From NCBI RefSeq assembly GCF_021533215.1, contig NZ_JAJNKA010000006.1, forward strand, positions 310,001 through 374,000: a stretch of DNA of 64,000 nt. The letters are read 5' to 3'. The position numbers were made by a program, and so were the translations under genes. This stretch comes from Portibacter lacus. GTDB taxonomy: Bacteria; Bacteroidota; Bacteroidia; Chitinophagales; Saprospiraceae. This document shows, piece after piece, positions 1 to 7,373 of this stretch. Positions within the stretch are counted from its first letter, which is position 1. Each line of letters starts with the position of its first letter. The notes below the pieces were generated by a model. That model searched no databases. It saw only the letters and a program-made list of their open reading frames with translations, and had not been told where the DNA came from.

Positions 1-523
1 TCCATGAAATGTCTTGACGGACATCTATATATTCTAATACCTTATGATTGCTAAGCCCCTCGATATTCTCTTTCAGAAAGGAAGCTCGTTCTCTATCATT
101 AGGATTCAGCGCCCACTGATGATGTTTTTCATTCGTCCAGTAGGTAGCATTTTCGTAAGAAGGAATAATATCATTTCCGTCTCTTTTCAAAGCTCCTCCT
201 ACATGATCAAAATGAAAATGTGTGAGAAATACATCTGTAATATCATAGGAACTTACACCATGTTTTTGAAGTGATTCTTCGATGGTGAATGGTCCATGTG
301 GTTCGAAATGTTTTCTGAATTTTTCATCTTGCTTATCTCCCATTCCAGTATCCACCAAGATCTTCCGATCTCCAGTTTCTATTAACAAGCAACGCATCGC
401 CCACGTACACATGTTATTCTCATCTGCTGGTGTGAGCTTACTCCATAGTTTCTTAGGAACAACTCCGAACATTGCGCCTCCATCTAACTTGAAAAGACCA
501 GCATGAATGACTGATAATTTCAT
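1..523 (-). CDS. MBL-fold metallo-hydrolase (3' end outside window)
   Basis: Minus-strand reading frame that begins with ATG at 521-523 and runs off the left window edge, about 174 residues seen. Residues 102-107 read H-F-H-F-D-H followed by VGG, the HxHxDH metal-binding motif of the metallo-beta-lactamase fold. ILVDTGMGDK at about 55-64 is the usual strand before it. No signal peptide is visible, so it is probably a cytoplasmic hydrolase of the lactonase/glyoxalase II kind. The substrate cannot be told. Its start codon overlaps the ribH stop codon as TAATG, so the two genes are translationally coupled and probably co-transcribed. The C-terminal half with the remaining ligands is outside the window. 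Confidence 0.85.
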   Translation of the reverse strand, partial: MKLSVIHAGLFKLDGGAMFGVVPKKLWSKLTPADENNMCTWAMRCLLIETGDRKILVDTGMGDKQDEKFRKHFEPHGPFTIEESLQKHGVSSYDITDVFLTHFHFDHVGGALKRDGNDIIPSYENATYWTNEKHHQWALNPNDRERASFLKENIEGLSNHKVLEYIDVRQDISW

Positions 524-1035
524 TAGAATCCTATTTTAACTTTGAAGCCTTTGAGTGATCTTTTGATATCGGCCATTTTTAGAGCGGTTACAGCTGCTTC
601 TACGCCCTTATTACCATGCTTTCCGCCAGCTCTATCTTCGGCTTGTTCAGAAGTGTTAGGTGTTAATACACCGAAAATGATGGGTTTCCCAGAAAGTACT
701 CCGAGATTAACTAATCCATTAGCAACTGCATTGCTGATGTACTCATCATGTTTTGTTTCGCCTTTGATGACACATCCGATACAAATGATAGCATTGTAAT
801 TGTCTTCTCCGAGAAGCATCTTCGCCCCTACAGGTAATTCAAAAGTACCTGGAACATGAATTGTTTTGATATCATTCACATCCACACCATAAGTGATAAG
901 TGTCTCTAAACATCCATCGTAAAGTGCATTTGTGATTTTTTCATTCCACTCAGAAACAACTATTCCTATCTTGTATCCTTTCCCAGATGGAATGTCTCCT
1001 GACGTTTTTGATAAATTTTTGTTCTTACTTGACAT
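523..1035 (-). CDS. ribH: 6,7-dimethyl-8-ribityllumazine synthase
   Basis: Lumazine synthase, the penultimate step of riboflavin synthesis, condensing the ribityl-pyrimidine with 3,4-dihydroxy-2-butanone 4-phosphate in the cytoplasm. The 170-residue length fits the family. GTFELP lies at 63-68. KGETKHDEYI at 91-100 contains the likely catalytic His96. The phosphate-binding C-terminal segment with EDRAGGKHGNKG is intact. An N-terminal tail of about 20 residues (rich in S, K, N) is longer than in short homologues. The stop overlaps the start of the downstream MBL-fold gene (TAATG). The ATG lies immediately behind a terminator-like hairpin, which leaves almost no leader (see the hairpin entry). 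Confidence 0.95.
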   Translation of the reverse strand: MSSKNKNLSKTSGDIPSGKGYKIGIVVSEWNEKITNALYDGCLETLITYGVDVNDIKTIHVPGTFELPVGAKMLLGEDNYNAIICIGCVIKGETKHDEYISNAVANGLVNLGVLSGKPIIFGVLTPNTSEQAEDRAGGKHGNKGVEAAVTALKMADIKRSLKGFKVKIGF

Positions 1036-1070
1036 AAAAAAAGGTTTAGTGCAAAACTAAACCTTTTTTA
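1035..1070 (-). terminator. Hairpin with U-tract directly at the ribH start
   Basis: A near-perfect inverted repeat, AAGGTTTAG and CTAAACCTT with an A/T-rich extension on both sides, lies between the TPR gene and ribH. On the minus strand it ends in a run of seven T directly followed by the ribH ATG. It looks like the terminator of the upstream TPR gene. The loop also contains TAGTTTTG (1052-1059 on the minus strand), a match to the Bacteroidota -7 box TAnnTTTG, so a ribH promoter may be embedded in it. No clear -33 TTG is seen. Confidence 0.7.
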
Positions 1071-1094
1071 TTTAAGCGTTGGAAGCTTTTATCT

Positions 1095-1772
1095 TTAATC
1101 TACAACAAACCTTTTCGCTTCGTTGCTCCAATCAGTTGTTGGAAACTTTTCAGTTATCTGTTTGTATAGCTTTGCAGCTTGATCTGCTTTGCCTTCATAT
1201 TCATAAAGCATAGCTAATTTTTTCATGTAATATGGTGCTACTGAACTTACATCTGATGCTTCTGCAGCTTTCTTATATGATGCTTCAGCATTCGCCATAT
1301 CCTTTAATTCAGAATAGGCATCACCTAATGCACCAAATTTTGTAGCTTTAGTTAAATCAGTTGGAGCATTAAAAGATTTCAACATCTTCACTGCATCCTC
1401 ATATCTTCCGATATTTAAGTAGCATATTCCAGCATAATATTTAGCTGTATTCGCTTGGTTAGTTCCTCCGTAGCTTTCCATGATATCAAGAAATCCTTCA
1501 CTTCCTTGTCCTGGATTTTCCAGTGCTAGTGCAAATGAATCTCTACTAAATTGATACTCCGCCATGTACATTGCACTTTGTGCTGCTTTCTGTCTTGGAG
1601 CTTTATAAAATATTTGATATGCTAGATAGGCACCTATTAATATAGCTACTGCAACTGCAACGCCAATAATTGTTTTTTGATGCTTATCATAAAAACTTAC
1701 CGCTTGATCTCTTACATCAACAATATCTACTAACGTTTCTTCTTGTTCCTTCTTAGATTTTCTTCTAGCCAT
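1095..1772 (-). CDS. Membrane-anchored tetratricopeptide repeat protein
   Basis: 225 residues. A basic, highly charged N-terminus (MARRKSKKEQEE) is followed by a single hydrophobic helix at about 35-53, and then by TPR units to the C-terminus (for example YYAGICYLNIGRYEDAVKML and a second set near 150-215). This is the layout of YfgM-like or BamD-like inner-membrane TPR proteins, with the repeats probably in the periplasm. Homologues next to ribH are common in Bacteroidota, which is general knowledge and not shown here. No enzyme motif is visible. A -7 box candidate precedes it (1799-1806). Confidence 0.8.
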   Translation of the reverse strand: MARRKSKKEQEETLVDIVDVRDQAVSFYDKHQKTIIGVAVAVAILIGAYLAYQIFYKAPRQKAAQSAMYMAEYQFSRDSFALALENPGQGSEGFLDIMESYGGTNQANTAKYYAGICYLNIGRYEDAVKMLKSFNAPTDLTKATKFGALGDAYSELKDMANAEASYKKAAEASDVSSVAPYYMKKLAMLYEYEGKADQAAKLYKQITEKFPTTDWSNEAKRFVVD

Positions 1773-1798
1773 TTACTTTGCTTGTTTGAAATAAAGCG

Positions 1799-1806
1799 CA
1801 AAAATA
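1799..1806 (-). promoter_or_regulatory. Candidate -7 box of the TPR gene
   Basis: On the minus strand TATTTTTG matches the Bacteroidota -7 consensus TAnnTTTG, 26 bases before the ATG. No well-spaced -33 TTG was found, so this is a moderate candidate. Confidence 0.4.
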
Positions 1807-2001
1807 ACTAAAGTTTCAAATAAAACTAGTATTCTGATAAAGCTTTTATTAATTTCTGAGGATTAATGAGTTATCCTATTGCAAATCAATGAATTATACT
1901 TTTTGTAAATATGTAAGTTCTTATATAAAAGACCCTTAGAATTTTAGTTTTAATTCTTGACCGAAAGTGTGCTAATAGATAGGGTTTGCGCAAGAAGAAT
2001 A
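1807..2001. other. Gene-free spacer
   Basis: AT-rich spacer between the start of the TPR gene and the 3' end of the receptor gene. Apart from the flanking promoter and terminator candidates I see no reading frame, repeat or structure. Confidence 0.5.
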
Positions 2002-2050
2002 CAAAAAAAGAAAGCTGATTGAAATCTTCTCAGATCTCAGCCAGCTTCTA
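2002..2050 (-). terminator. Terminator of the TonB-type receptor gene
   Basis: On the minus strand GAAGCTG pairs with CAGCTTTC across a loop that itself has partial pairing, and a run of seven T follows. It lies 24 bases after the stop codon of the receptor gene. Confidence 0.65.
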
Positions 2051-2073
2051 CTTTTTAACTTTATAAAAATTTC

Positions 2074-4494
2074 TTAGTTATCATTACTAATCCGTGAAGA
2101 TTCGTCCTCTGTAGCAGTAGTTCTTCTCCGAGCTCCTTTTACTTTTTCACTTCCAAAGTTATACTTAAAACTAGCTTTTACTCTTCTTGAATCTCTCATC
2201 TGATCAATATTTAAGATAATATCATCTTGTCTAATCTGAACTTTATTTTGTCGAGTATAGAAAATGTCATCAAGTCCAATTTTTATGCTTCCTTTTCCTT
2301 TAAGAACATCTTTAGAAAATCCCATATCTATGCCGTACTGCGGTGAGATTTCAAATAATCCATAAGTTAATCCAGACTGATAATTTGCATTTAACTCCAT
2401 TGTGATATCAAGTGGAAGGTTAAACTCATTTCCTAGGTAAATGTTATAGCCTAGACTCTGATTATTCAATGTTCCAGATGGAATGACTGATTTAAATCCA
2501 TTGTAAAAGCTGGTTAAATTAATTCTAGTCATTCCAAATTCTTTCCAAGGAATTCCGGATGAAACCGTCAGACTTCCTGAATTATAATTATCTAAATTGA
2601 CATTAGTCTGGAAAGTCTGGCTTAGTTCGCTATTCTGTTCTATGACTTCTGTTATGGCATCTTTCGTATAACTATAATTAGCAGAAACAAATAGGAATCC
2701 TCCATATCCATAGTTGACTCCTATTGCATCAGAGTATTGTGGATTAAGAAAAGGATTCCCTTTCTCAAAAGTATAGTCATCTAAGTATTCTACAAATGGG
2801 TTCAATGCCTGGTAATTAGGTCTGTTTAGTCTTTTAGAATAACTATAGCTTAGATCGTGCTTTTCACCTAATTTATGAGATAAGCTTACACTAGGAAATA
2901 AATCGGTGTATGTTCTAGGAACACTTTGATCTAAGGTTATAGAATTTCCATTGCTATTTGTATGTTCCATTCTTAAGCCTGCTTGAACATTGACTTTGCC
3001 GAAAGATTTTGCAATATTCGCATAAGCTGCAATTACACTTTCATCATATATGAAATTATTCGTTCGGTCTACTTGATTGACCCATTCTTGGTTTTCAAAT
3101 GCACTGAATTTTGTATCATTGTCTGTACGAACCATACTGTACTTTGCTCCTAATTCTAGCTGATATTCCTTAGCAAGTGTTTTCGTGAAATCCAATCTAG
3201 AGGCGAAAATTGAAATGTCTGTTCTTTGATCATTTTTCAACGAATATTGATCTCTTACAGAGTTTCCTGCATCATTCAGGTAATTATTAATATAAATATT
3301 ATCACTTCCACCATCGTATTGTGAGTAATCAACATCAAAAGTGACTTTGGTGCCTTTATCATCGAAATTATGAGCGACATTGAAATTAAATGAGTTTTGT
3401 CCTCGATAACTATCTTGGTCTGTGTCTACCATAAGTGATGAAAAGTCTGGCGCATTACCTCCACTTATAGAAGTCATATTATCATTGGTCCATAAACTGC
3501 CACCATTATTTAACTTGTATAGAACTCCTAATGTGGTATTATCGGTGAGGTAGTAATCCATACCCAACTTAACATTTGTGCTGATTCCGCTAAAATTCAT
3601 ATTTGATACCTGATCGAAGGTAGTAGATTTGCCTTCATATGGAATTTCTCTTACTAAGTGGATGTCTTGAAATCCAGACCAGTCGTAAAAGGAGCCTGAG
3701 CCATAGATATTCATTTTAGCTGATCGATAATTTAAGTCTAATCCTCCGTTGTAGGTAAATTTTTGTCCTTGTCTTGCTCCGACATTTACTGAACCATTAT
3801 AACCATAGTTCTCATTTTTTCTCATCACGATATTGATAATTCCAGAATTCCCTTCTGCATCGTACTTAGCTGATGGGTTAGTGATGATTTCTATGTTTTT
3901 AATATTATCTGCCGGCATGGATTCTAGCAATCGGGAAAGTTCATCACCAGACATGTATTGATTTTTTCCATTGATCATGACTAAGACGCCTTGCTTTCCT
4001 CGAAGACTGATATTATTATCTTTATCAACAGTTACTCCTGGAGATTTCTGAAGGACTTCTAAAGCGGAATTTCCAGAGTTAATCGAGCTGTTCTCTACAT
4101 TCACTACGATCCGATCTGCCTTCATTTCGATGAAGGGCTTCTTCGCGGTCACCATTACTTCTGAAAGTGCGACACCTTCCGTAAGCGTTAGAGAAGCTAC
4201 AGTAACCACAGGTGCATTAACCTTAATAATCGGTGAGTATGCGTCATTAAAACCAATAAGAGATGTGGAAACTAAGTAATCGCCATAAGCTACTTTTTCA
4301 AATTCATAATTCCCATCGAAGTTAGAAACGACTCCTTTTATTAAAGACGAGTCTGCTGGATTTAACAATAACACATTGGCGAATTCTTGTGCTTTATTTT
4401 CGCTATCTACAATCGAACCTTTTATCGTTGCTTGTTGTGCATTTACTTGTAGTGATATTAAAATCGAGAAAAGTAGTAAGAAGTAATTTTTCAT
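2074..4494 (-). CDS. TonB-dependent-receptor-like outer-membrane beta-barrel protein
   Basis: 806 residues. A signal peptide (cleaved after about residue 19, VNAQ) is followed by a carboxypeptidase-regulatory-like beta-sandwich (about 22-115, with GSIVDSENKAQEFANV). Next comes a plug-like region (about 120-235, with SPGVTVDKDNNISLRGKQGV and PSAKYDAEGNSGIINI), then a long barrel of the outer-membrane beta-barrel family 3 kind. It should be a TonB-driven porin for an unknown ligand. It differs from the SusC group: there is no SusD partner and the plug is of the short type. It has its own terminator and stands alone. The tail after the last strand is basic and then acidic (KGARRRTTATEDESS), which is unusual for a barrel normally ending in an aromatic residue. 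Confidence 0.88.
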   Translation of the reverse strand: MKNYFLLLFSILISLQVNAQQATIKGSIVDSENKAQEFANVLLLNPADSSLIKGVVSNFDGNYEFEKVAYGDYLVSTSLIGFNDAYSPIIKVNAPVVTVASLTLTEGVALSEVMVTAKKPFIEMKADRIVVNVENSSINSGNSALEVLQKSPGVTVDKDNNISLRGKQGVLVMINGKNQYMSGDELSRLLESMPADNIKNIEIITNPSAKYDAEGNSGIINIVMRKNENYGYNGSVNVGARQGQKFTYNGGLDLNYRSAKMNIYGSGSFYDWSGFQDIHLVREIPYEGKSTTFDQVSNMNFSGISTNVKLGMDYYLTDNTTLGVLYKLNNGGSLWTNDNMTSISGGNAPDFSSLMVDTDQDSYRGQNSFNFNVAHNFDDKGTKVTFDVDYSQYDGGSDNIYINNYLNDAGNSVRDQYSLKNDQRTDISIFASRLDFTKTLAKEYQLELGAKYSMVRTDNDTKFSAFENQEWVNQVDRTNNFIYDESVIAAYANIAKSFGKVNVQAGLRMEHTNSNGNSITLDQSVPRTYTDLFPSVSLSHKLGEKHDLSYSYSKRLNRPNYQALNPFVEYLDDYTFEKGNPFLNPQYSDAIGVNYGYGGFLFVSANYSYTKDAITEVIEQNSELSQTFQTNVNLDNYNSGSLTVSSGIPWKEFGMTRINLTSFYNGFKSVIPSGTLNNQSLGYNIYLGNEFNLPLDITMELNANYQSGLTYGLFEISPQYGIDMGFSKDVLKGKGSIKIGLDDIFYTRQNKVQIRQDDIILNIDQMRDSRRVKASFKYNFGSEKVKGARRRTTATEDESSRISNDN

Positions 4495-5040
4495 TTTATT
4501 TATTTGTTATTCAATTTCATTTCACAGACGAAAAAGAATTATTAAAGGTTGCACCAGGTAATCTTTTATACGACGAAATAGAGCATTGTATCGATAAAAG
4601 AATTAATAACAAGGGAAATACAGGAAATCGGATAGACATTGGTGAATTAATGATGAGAAATCTCAGCTTTGAGATTTTTCCGAATGTACTCTAAGGTGAG
4701 AAATTTATGCAGTTGGAAATATTCTTTGATTATGGTTTAGATAATTCTTTTTTTGATTAGAATCGATAAAGAAATCAAATTTTAACTTTGAGTTAAGTAT
4801 AAGATTATCAATGAATTTTGTGAAAATATGCGGAAAATTGCTTGAGGCTTCAAATAATTATGAAAAAATATTTGGTTTTAACATAACATTTATTAAGTAA
4901 ATCTATCAGCTAAAATTGATATTAAATAGCGTTAATTGCAGTTATGCCCATATAAATTTTGGGTAGCTAAATGCAATGAAATATTTAATTTTTCACGACA
5001 TAACGTGCTGATTTTCTAGATACTACAATTTTTAAAATTA
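4495..5040. other. Long AT-rich upstream region without a convincing gene
   Basis: A 546-bp gap between two divergent genes. A perfect 8-bp hairpin lies at 4658-4677 (AAATCTCA, loop GCTT, TGAGATTT). A short plus-strand frame crosses 4500-4694, but it starts inside the receptor gene on the other strand and shows no family likeness. The rest is AT-rich and featureless. Confidence 0.5.
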
Positions 5041-5074
5041 TTGCACGTTAACAGTTTCTAATTGCTTATTTTTG
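5041..5074 (+). promoter_or_regulatory. Bacteroidota-type promoter of the CBM48 gene
   Basis: TTG at 5041-5043 and TATTTTTG at 5067-5074 match the -33/-7 pattern TTG...TAnnTTTG with a spacing of 23. Transcription would begin near 5080, which excludes an earlier start codon at 5062 and supports the ATG at 5101. Confidence 0.6.
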
Positions 5075-5100
5075 CATTAAATATAAAAAAATCAAAAACT

Positions 5101-5412
5101 ATGTCTTTAACAAAATCTTACGTCAAATCTAAAAAAACTTATAAAGTTACTTTCGAAATTCCAAAAGAATGGGTTAATGGAGCGAAGGAAGTAAGAGTAC
5201 TTGGTGACTTCAACAATTGGGATTGGGAAAAAGCTCCTGTACTTAAAAATAACAAAGGAATACTTAAGTCTAGACAAGAGCTTAAAGAAGGTAAAAAGTA
5301 TGAATACAGATATTTAGCAGATAACCAAGTATGGTTAAATGATGAAAAAGCAGATGATTATGTTGCTTCAGAATACGCTGATGCACAAAATTGTGTTTTA
5401 GATTTAAGCTAA
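5101..5412 (+). CDS. CBM48 / isoamylase early-set domain protein
   Basis: 103 residues. The whole protein is one glycogen-binding early-set domain: YKVTFEIPKE, then VRVLGDFNNWDW at about 29-40 (the GDFN-W signature), then KYEYRYLADNQVWLND. Such stand-alone domains are related to the AMPK beta glycogen-binding module and to the N-terminal domain of branching enzymes. It probably binds alpha-glucan or acts as a small regulatory subunit, but the partner is unknown. There is no signal peptide, so it is cytoplasmic. It has its own promoter and terminator, so it is a single-gene unit. The upstream in-frame ATG at 5062 is rejected because it lies before the predicted transcription start. Confidence 0.85.
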   Translation: MSLTKSYVKSKKTYKVTFEIPKEWVNGAKEVRVLGDFNNWDWEKAPVLKNNKGILKSRQELKEGKKYEYRYLADNQVWLNDEKADDYVASEYADAQNCVLDLS

Positions 5413-5445
5413 TACTAAGTATAATCTATACTTTGAAGAAAAAAT

Positions 5446-5480
5446 AAAAAGTCGATGCCTTAGGTTTCGACTTTTTTTTA
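5446..5480. terminator. Bidirectional terminator
   Basis: AAAGTCGA at about 5448-5455 pairs with TCGACTTT at 5467-5474, with T-runs on both strands. It sits between the convergent CBM48 and SET genes and can serve both. Confidence 0.8.
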
Positions 5481-5483
5481 GGC

Positions 5484-5849
5484 CTAGAACCAAAGTTCGT
5501 GGTCTCTTACACCACCAGTATAATCAATAAGTACTTCATCTCCTGGTTCTATATCTTTTATCGCTTGAATCACAATTTCATGTTCATCTAGGTCGAAGAT
5601 AATTTCAGCATTAGGATCTTTGTTATGATTGTATAAGGAACCATATCCTAATGCAATAGCGATTCCGCCAGCCGGCCATACAAAGTAATAATCGTGAAGT
5701 GTGCTTTTGTGAATACGATCTTTTTCAGTTTCAGGGATAAGAATTACAGGGCAACTTTCTATTATATCATCTTTATATATAGGCTCAGCAGTGTACATGC
5801 CTCGTCCTTTAGTGTCATGCGCGATATAAAGTCCAGGAATATGTCTCAA
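5484..5849 (-). CDS. SET domain-containing protein
   Basis: 121 residues, essentially a minimal SET domain. It begins with IPGLYIAHDTKGRGMYT, has GSLYNHNKDPNA at about 70-81 (the NHxxxPN motif that lines the AdoMet and lysine channel) and ends with IEPGDEVLIDY at about 98-108 (the GExxDY motif). It should be a protein-lysine methyltransferase or a relative. The target is unknown. No ATG is available: an in-frame stop lies three codons upstream, so TTG at 5847-5849 is the likely start. It is convergent with the CBM48 gene. Confidence 0.82.
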   Translation of the reverse strand: MRHIPGLYIAHDTKGRGMYTAEPIYKDDIIESCPVILIPETEKDRIHKSTLHDYYFVWPAGGIAIALGYGSLYNHNKDPNAEIIFDLDEHEIVIQAIKDIEPGDEVLIDYTGGVRDHELWF

Positions 5850-5994
5850 TATGGATTAATTTTGTTCTTTAATCTATAATATTAATAAATTCGTCTTTAA
5901 GTACGTTCATTAGAAACTAAATTATAGGAATTTCAATTTATAATCATGAAATAACATTAATAAAATGATTAAATACATTTATAAAAAAATGATT

Positions 5995-6681
5995 ATGTCC
6001 GAAAATAAAGGAAATAAAGAGAAAGCTGATACGATTATTAGAAACCATATGATATGGGCAATGGGTGCAGGATTAATTCCAGTTCCGATTGCTGATTTCT
6101 TTGCTGTTTCCGCAATTCAATTGGATATGGTTAGACAAATTGCAAAGCTGCATGATATTGATTTTTCTGAAACGGCAGGAAAAGCTTCGATTACTGCTTT
6201 AACAGGAAGTGGACTTGCGAGACTAGGAGCTCGTGCGGTTAAGTTTATACCAGGTGTCGGTAGTATTATCGGAGGAATTACAATGGCAGTTCTGTCTGGA
6301 GCATCTACTTATGCATTGGGAGAAGTGTTCAAGAAACACTTTGAGACGGGAGGAACATTTCTTGATTTCGATCCAGGAAGATTGAAAAAGTTCTATGATG
6401 AGAAGTTTGAGAAGGGGAAAGAAATTGCGAAAGAAATAAAGAAAGAGCAAGAAGAGGAAGCAAGTACTACAAAAACCCAGACAGTTGTGGTAAGTTCAGA
6501 AGAGTTCGTGGAAGAAGTTTCTACTGCGCCTAAAGCTACAAAAGCACCTAAGGAAGCCCCTTCAGAAACACCTAAAGATCCTTTGTCTCAGTTGCAAGCG
6601 GTAGCTAAGATGATGGAAGATGGTTTTCTGACAGAAGAGGAATTCCTAATCATGAAGGGGAAAATTCTAAACGAAGAGTAA
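5995..6681 (+). CDS. DUF697-type membrane-associated protein with C-terminal SHOCT-like motif
   Basis: About 228 residues if read from ATG 5995 (MSENKGNKEKAD); two earlier in-frame ATGs give a lysine/isoleucine-rich extension. Residues 15-115 resemble DUF697: IIRNHMIWAMGAGLIPVPIADFFAVSAIQ, a glycine-rich hydrophobic hairpin IPGVGSIIGGITMAVLSGAS, then GEVFKKHFETGG. A charged linker rich in K, E, A, P and T (about 135-195) leads to a C-terminal segment, LQAVAKMMEDGFLTEEEFL, which matches the SHOCT short-helix module often found at the ends of bacterial membrane proteins. The function is not known. The ftsE-like gene begins 14 bases after its stop codon. Confidence 0.75.
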   Translation: MSENKGNKEKADTIIRNHMIWAMGAGLIPVPIADFFAVSAIQLDMVRQIAKLHDIDFSETAGKASITALTGSGLARLGARAVKFIPGVGSIIGGITMAVLSGASTYALGEVFKKHFETGGTFLDFDPGRLKKFYDEKFEKGKEIAKEIKKEQEEEASTTKTQTVVVSSEEFVEEVSTAPKATKAPKEAPSETPKDPLSQLQAVAKMMEDGFLTEEEFLIMKGKILNEE

Positions 6682-6695
6682 AATAATCGGACTGA

Positions 6696-7361
6696 ATGTC
6701 GGAACTTAAAGAACTCCTAAGTTTTCAGAAAATTGATGTCTTAAGAGGAGAAACAACGATACTTCGTGATGTAACGCTAAATCTGCATAACGCTGAATTG
6801 GTTTTCATTCTCGGAGCATCAGGTAGTGGAAAATCAAGTTTCCTAAAATCCGTTTATGGCGCTCTTGAAATTCAAGGGAACTATAGTCGGGTTTTAGGTT
6901 ACGACTTAACAAGTATTAAGCGTTCAGAATTACAATTTCTTAGACGTAAACTGGGATTGGTTTTTCAAGATTTTAAAATTTTTGAGAAGTTGACGGTTTT
7001 TGAGAATTTGAATTATTTTCTGAGATCCATTAATATAAAAAATGAAGAGGCCATTCGTGTAATTCTAGATAAAGTAGGCCTCGGACATAAAACGGATAAG
7101 AGGGGTTTCGAGCTCTCGGGTGGGGAGAAGCAAAGGTTAGCAGTTGCTAGAGCTCTTGTTCATAAACCTCAGATAATTCTAGCGGATGAACCCACAGGGA
7201 ATCTCAACAAAACCATGGGAATCGAAATTTTTAAGTTGCTTAGAGATCTAGCAATAGATCAAGGCTCATCTATTATTGCAGCAACACATGATGAAGCACT
7301 AACGTCTATTTTTTCTGCAAAGGTTTTCCTGTGCGAAAACCAAAGATTCACTAGAATATAG
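6696..7361 (+). CDS. ftsE: FtsE-like ABC transporter ATP-binding protein
   Basis: 221 residues, a single ABC ATPase domain. Walker A is GASGSGKSS at 40-48, the Q-loop is VFQDFKIF, the signature is LSGGEKQR at 140-147, Walker B is ILADEP at 161-166, and the H-loop is ATHDEA. The length and the sequence of the MacB/LolD/FtsE branch fit FtsE, the ATPase that with FtsX controls cell-wall hydrolysis at the septum. No FtsX gene is adjacent. The nearest FtsX-like permease in the window is 18 kb away at 25696. Assignment to FtsE rather than LolD is therefore probable, not certain. It follows the DUF697 gene by 14 bases. Confidence 0.8.
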   Translation: MSELKELLSFQKIDVLRGETTILRDVTLNLHNAELVFILGASGSGKSSFLKSVYGALEIQGNYSRVLGYDLTSIKRSELQFLRRKLGLVFQDFKIFEKLTVFENLNYFLRSINIKNEEAIRVILDKVGLGHKTDKRGFELSGGEKQRLAVARALVHKPQIILADEPTGNLNKTMGIEIFKLLRDLAIDQGSSIIAATHDEALTSIFSAKVFLCENQRFTRI

Positions 7362-7373
7362 AAGATTTTCTTT

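Noticed and set aside
4389-4694. Plus-strand frame upstream of the receptor gene
   Set aside because: It begins inside the receptor gene on the opposite strand, has no family likeness, and is better explained as a shadow plus spacer.
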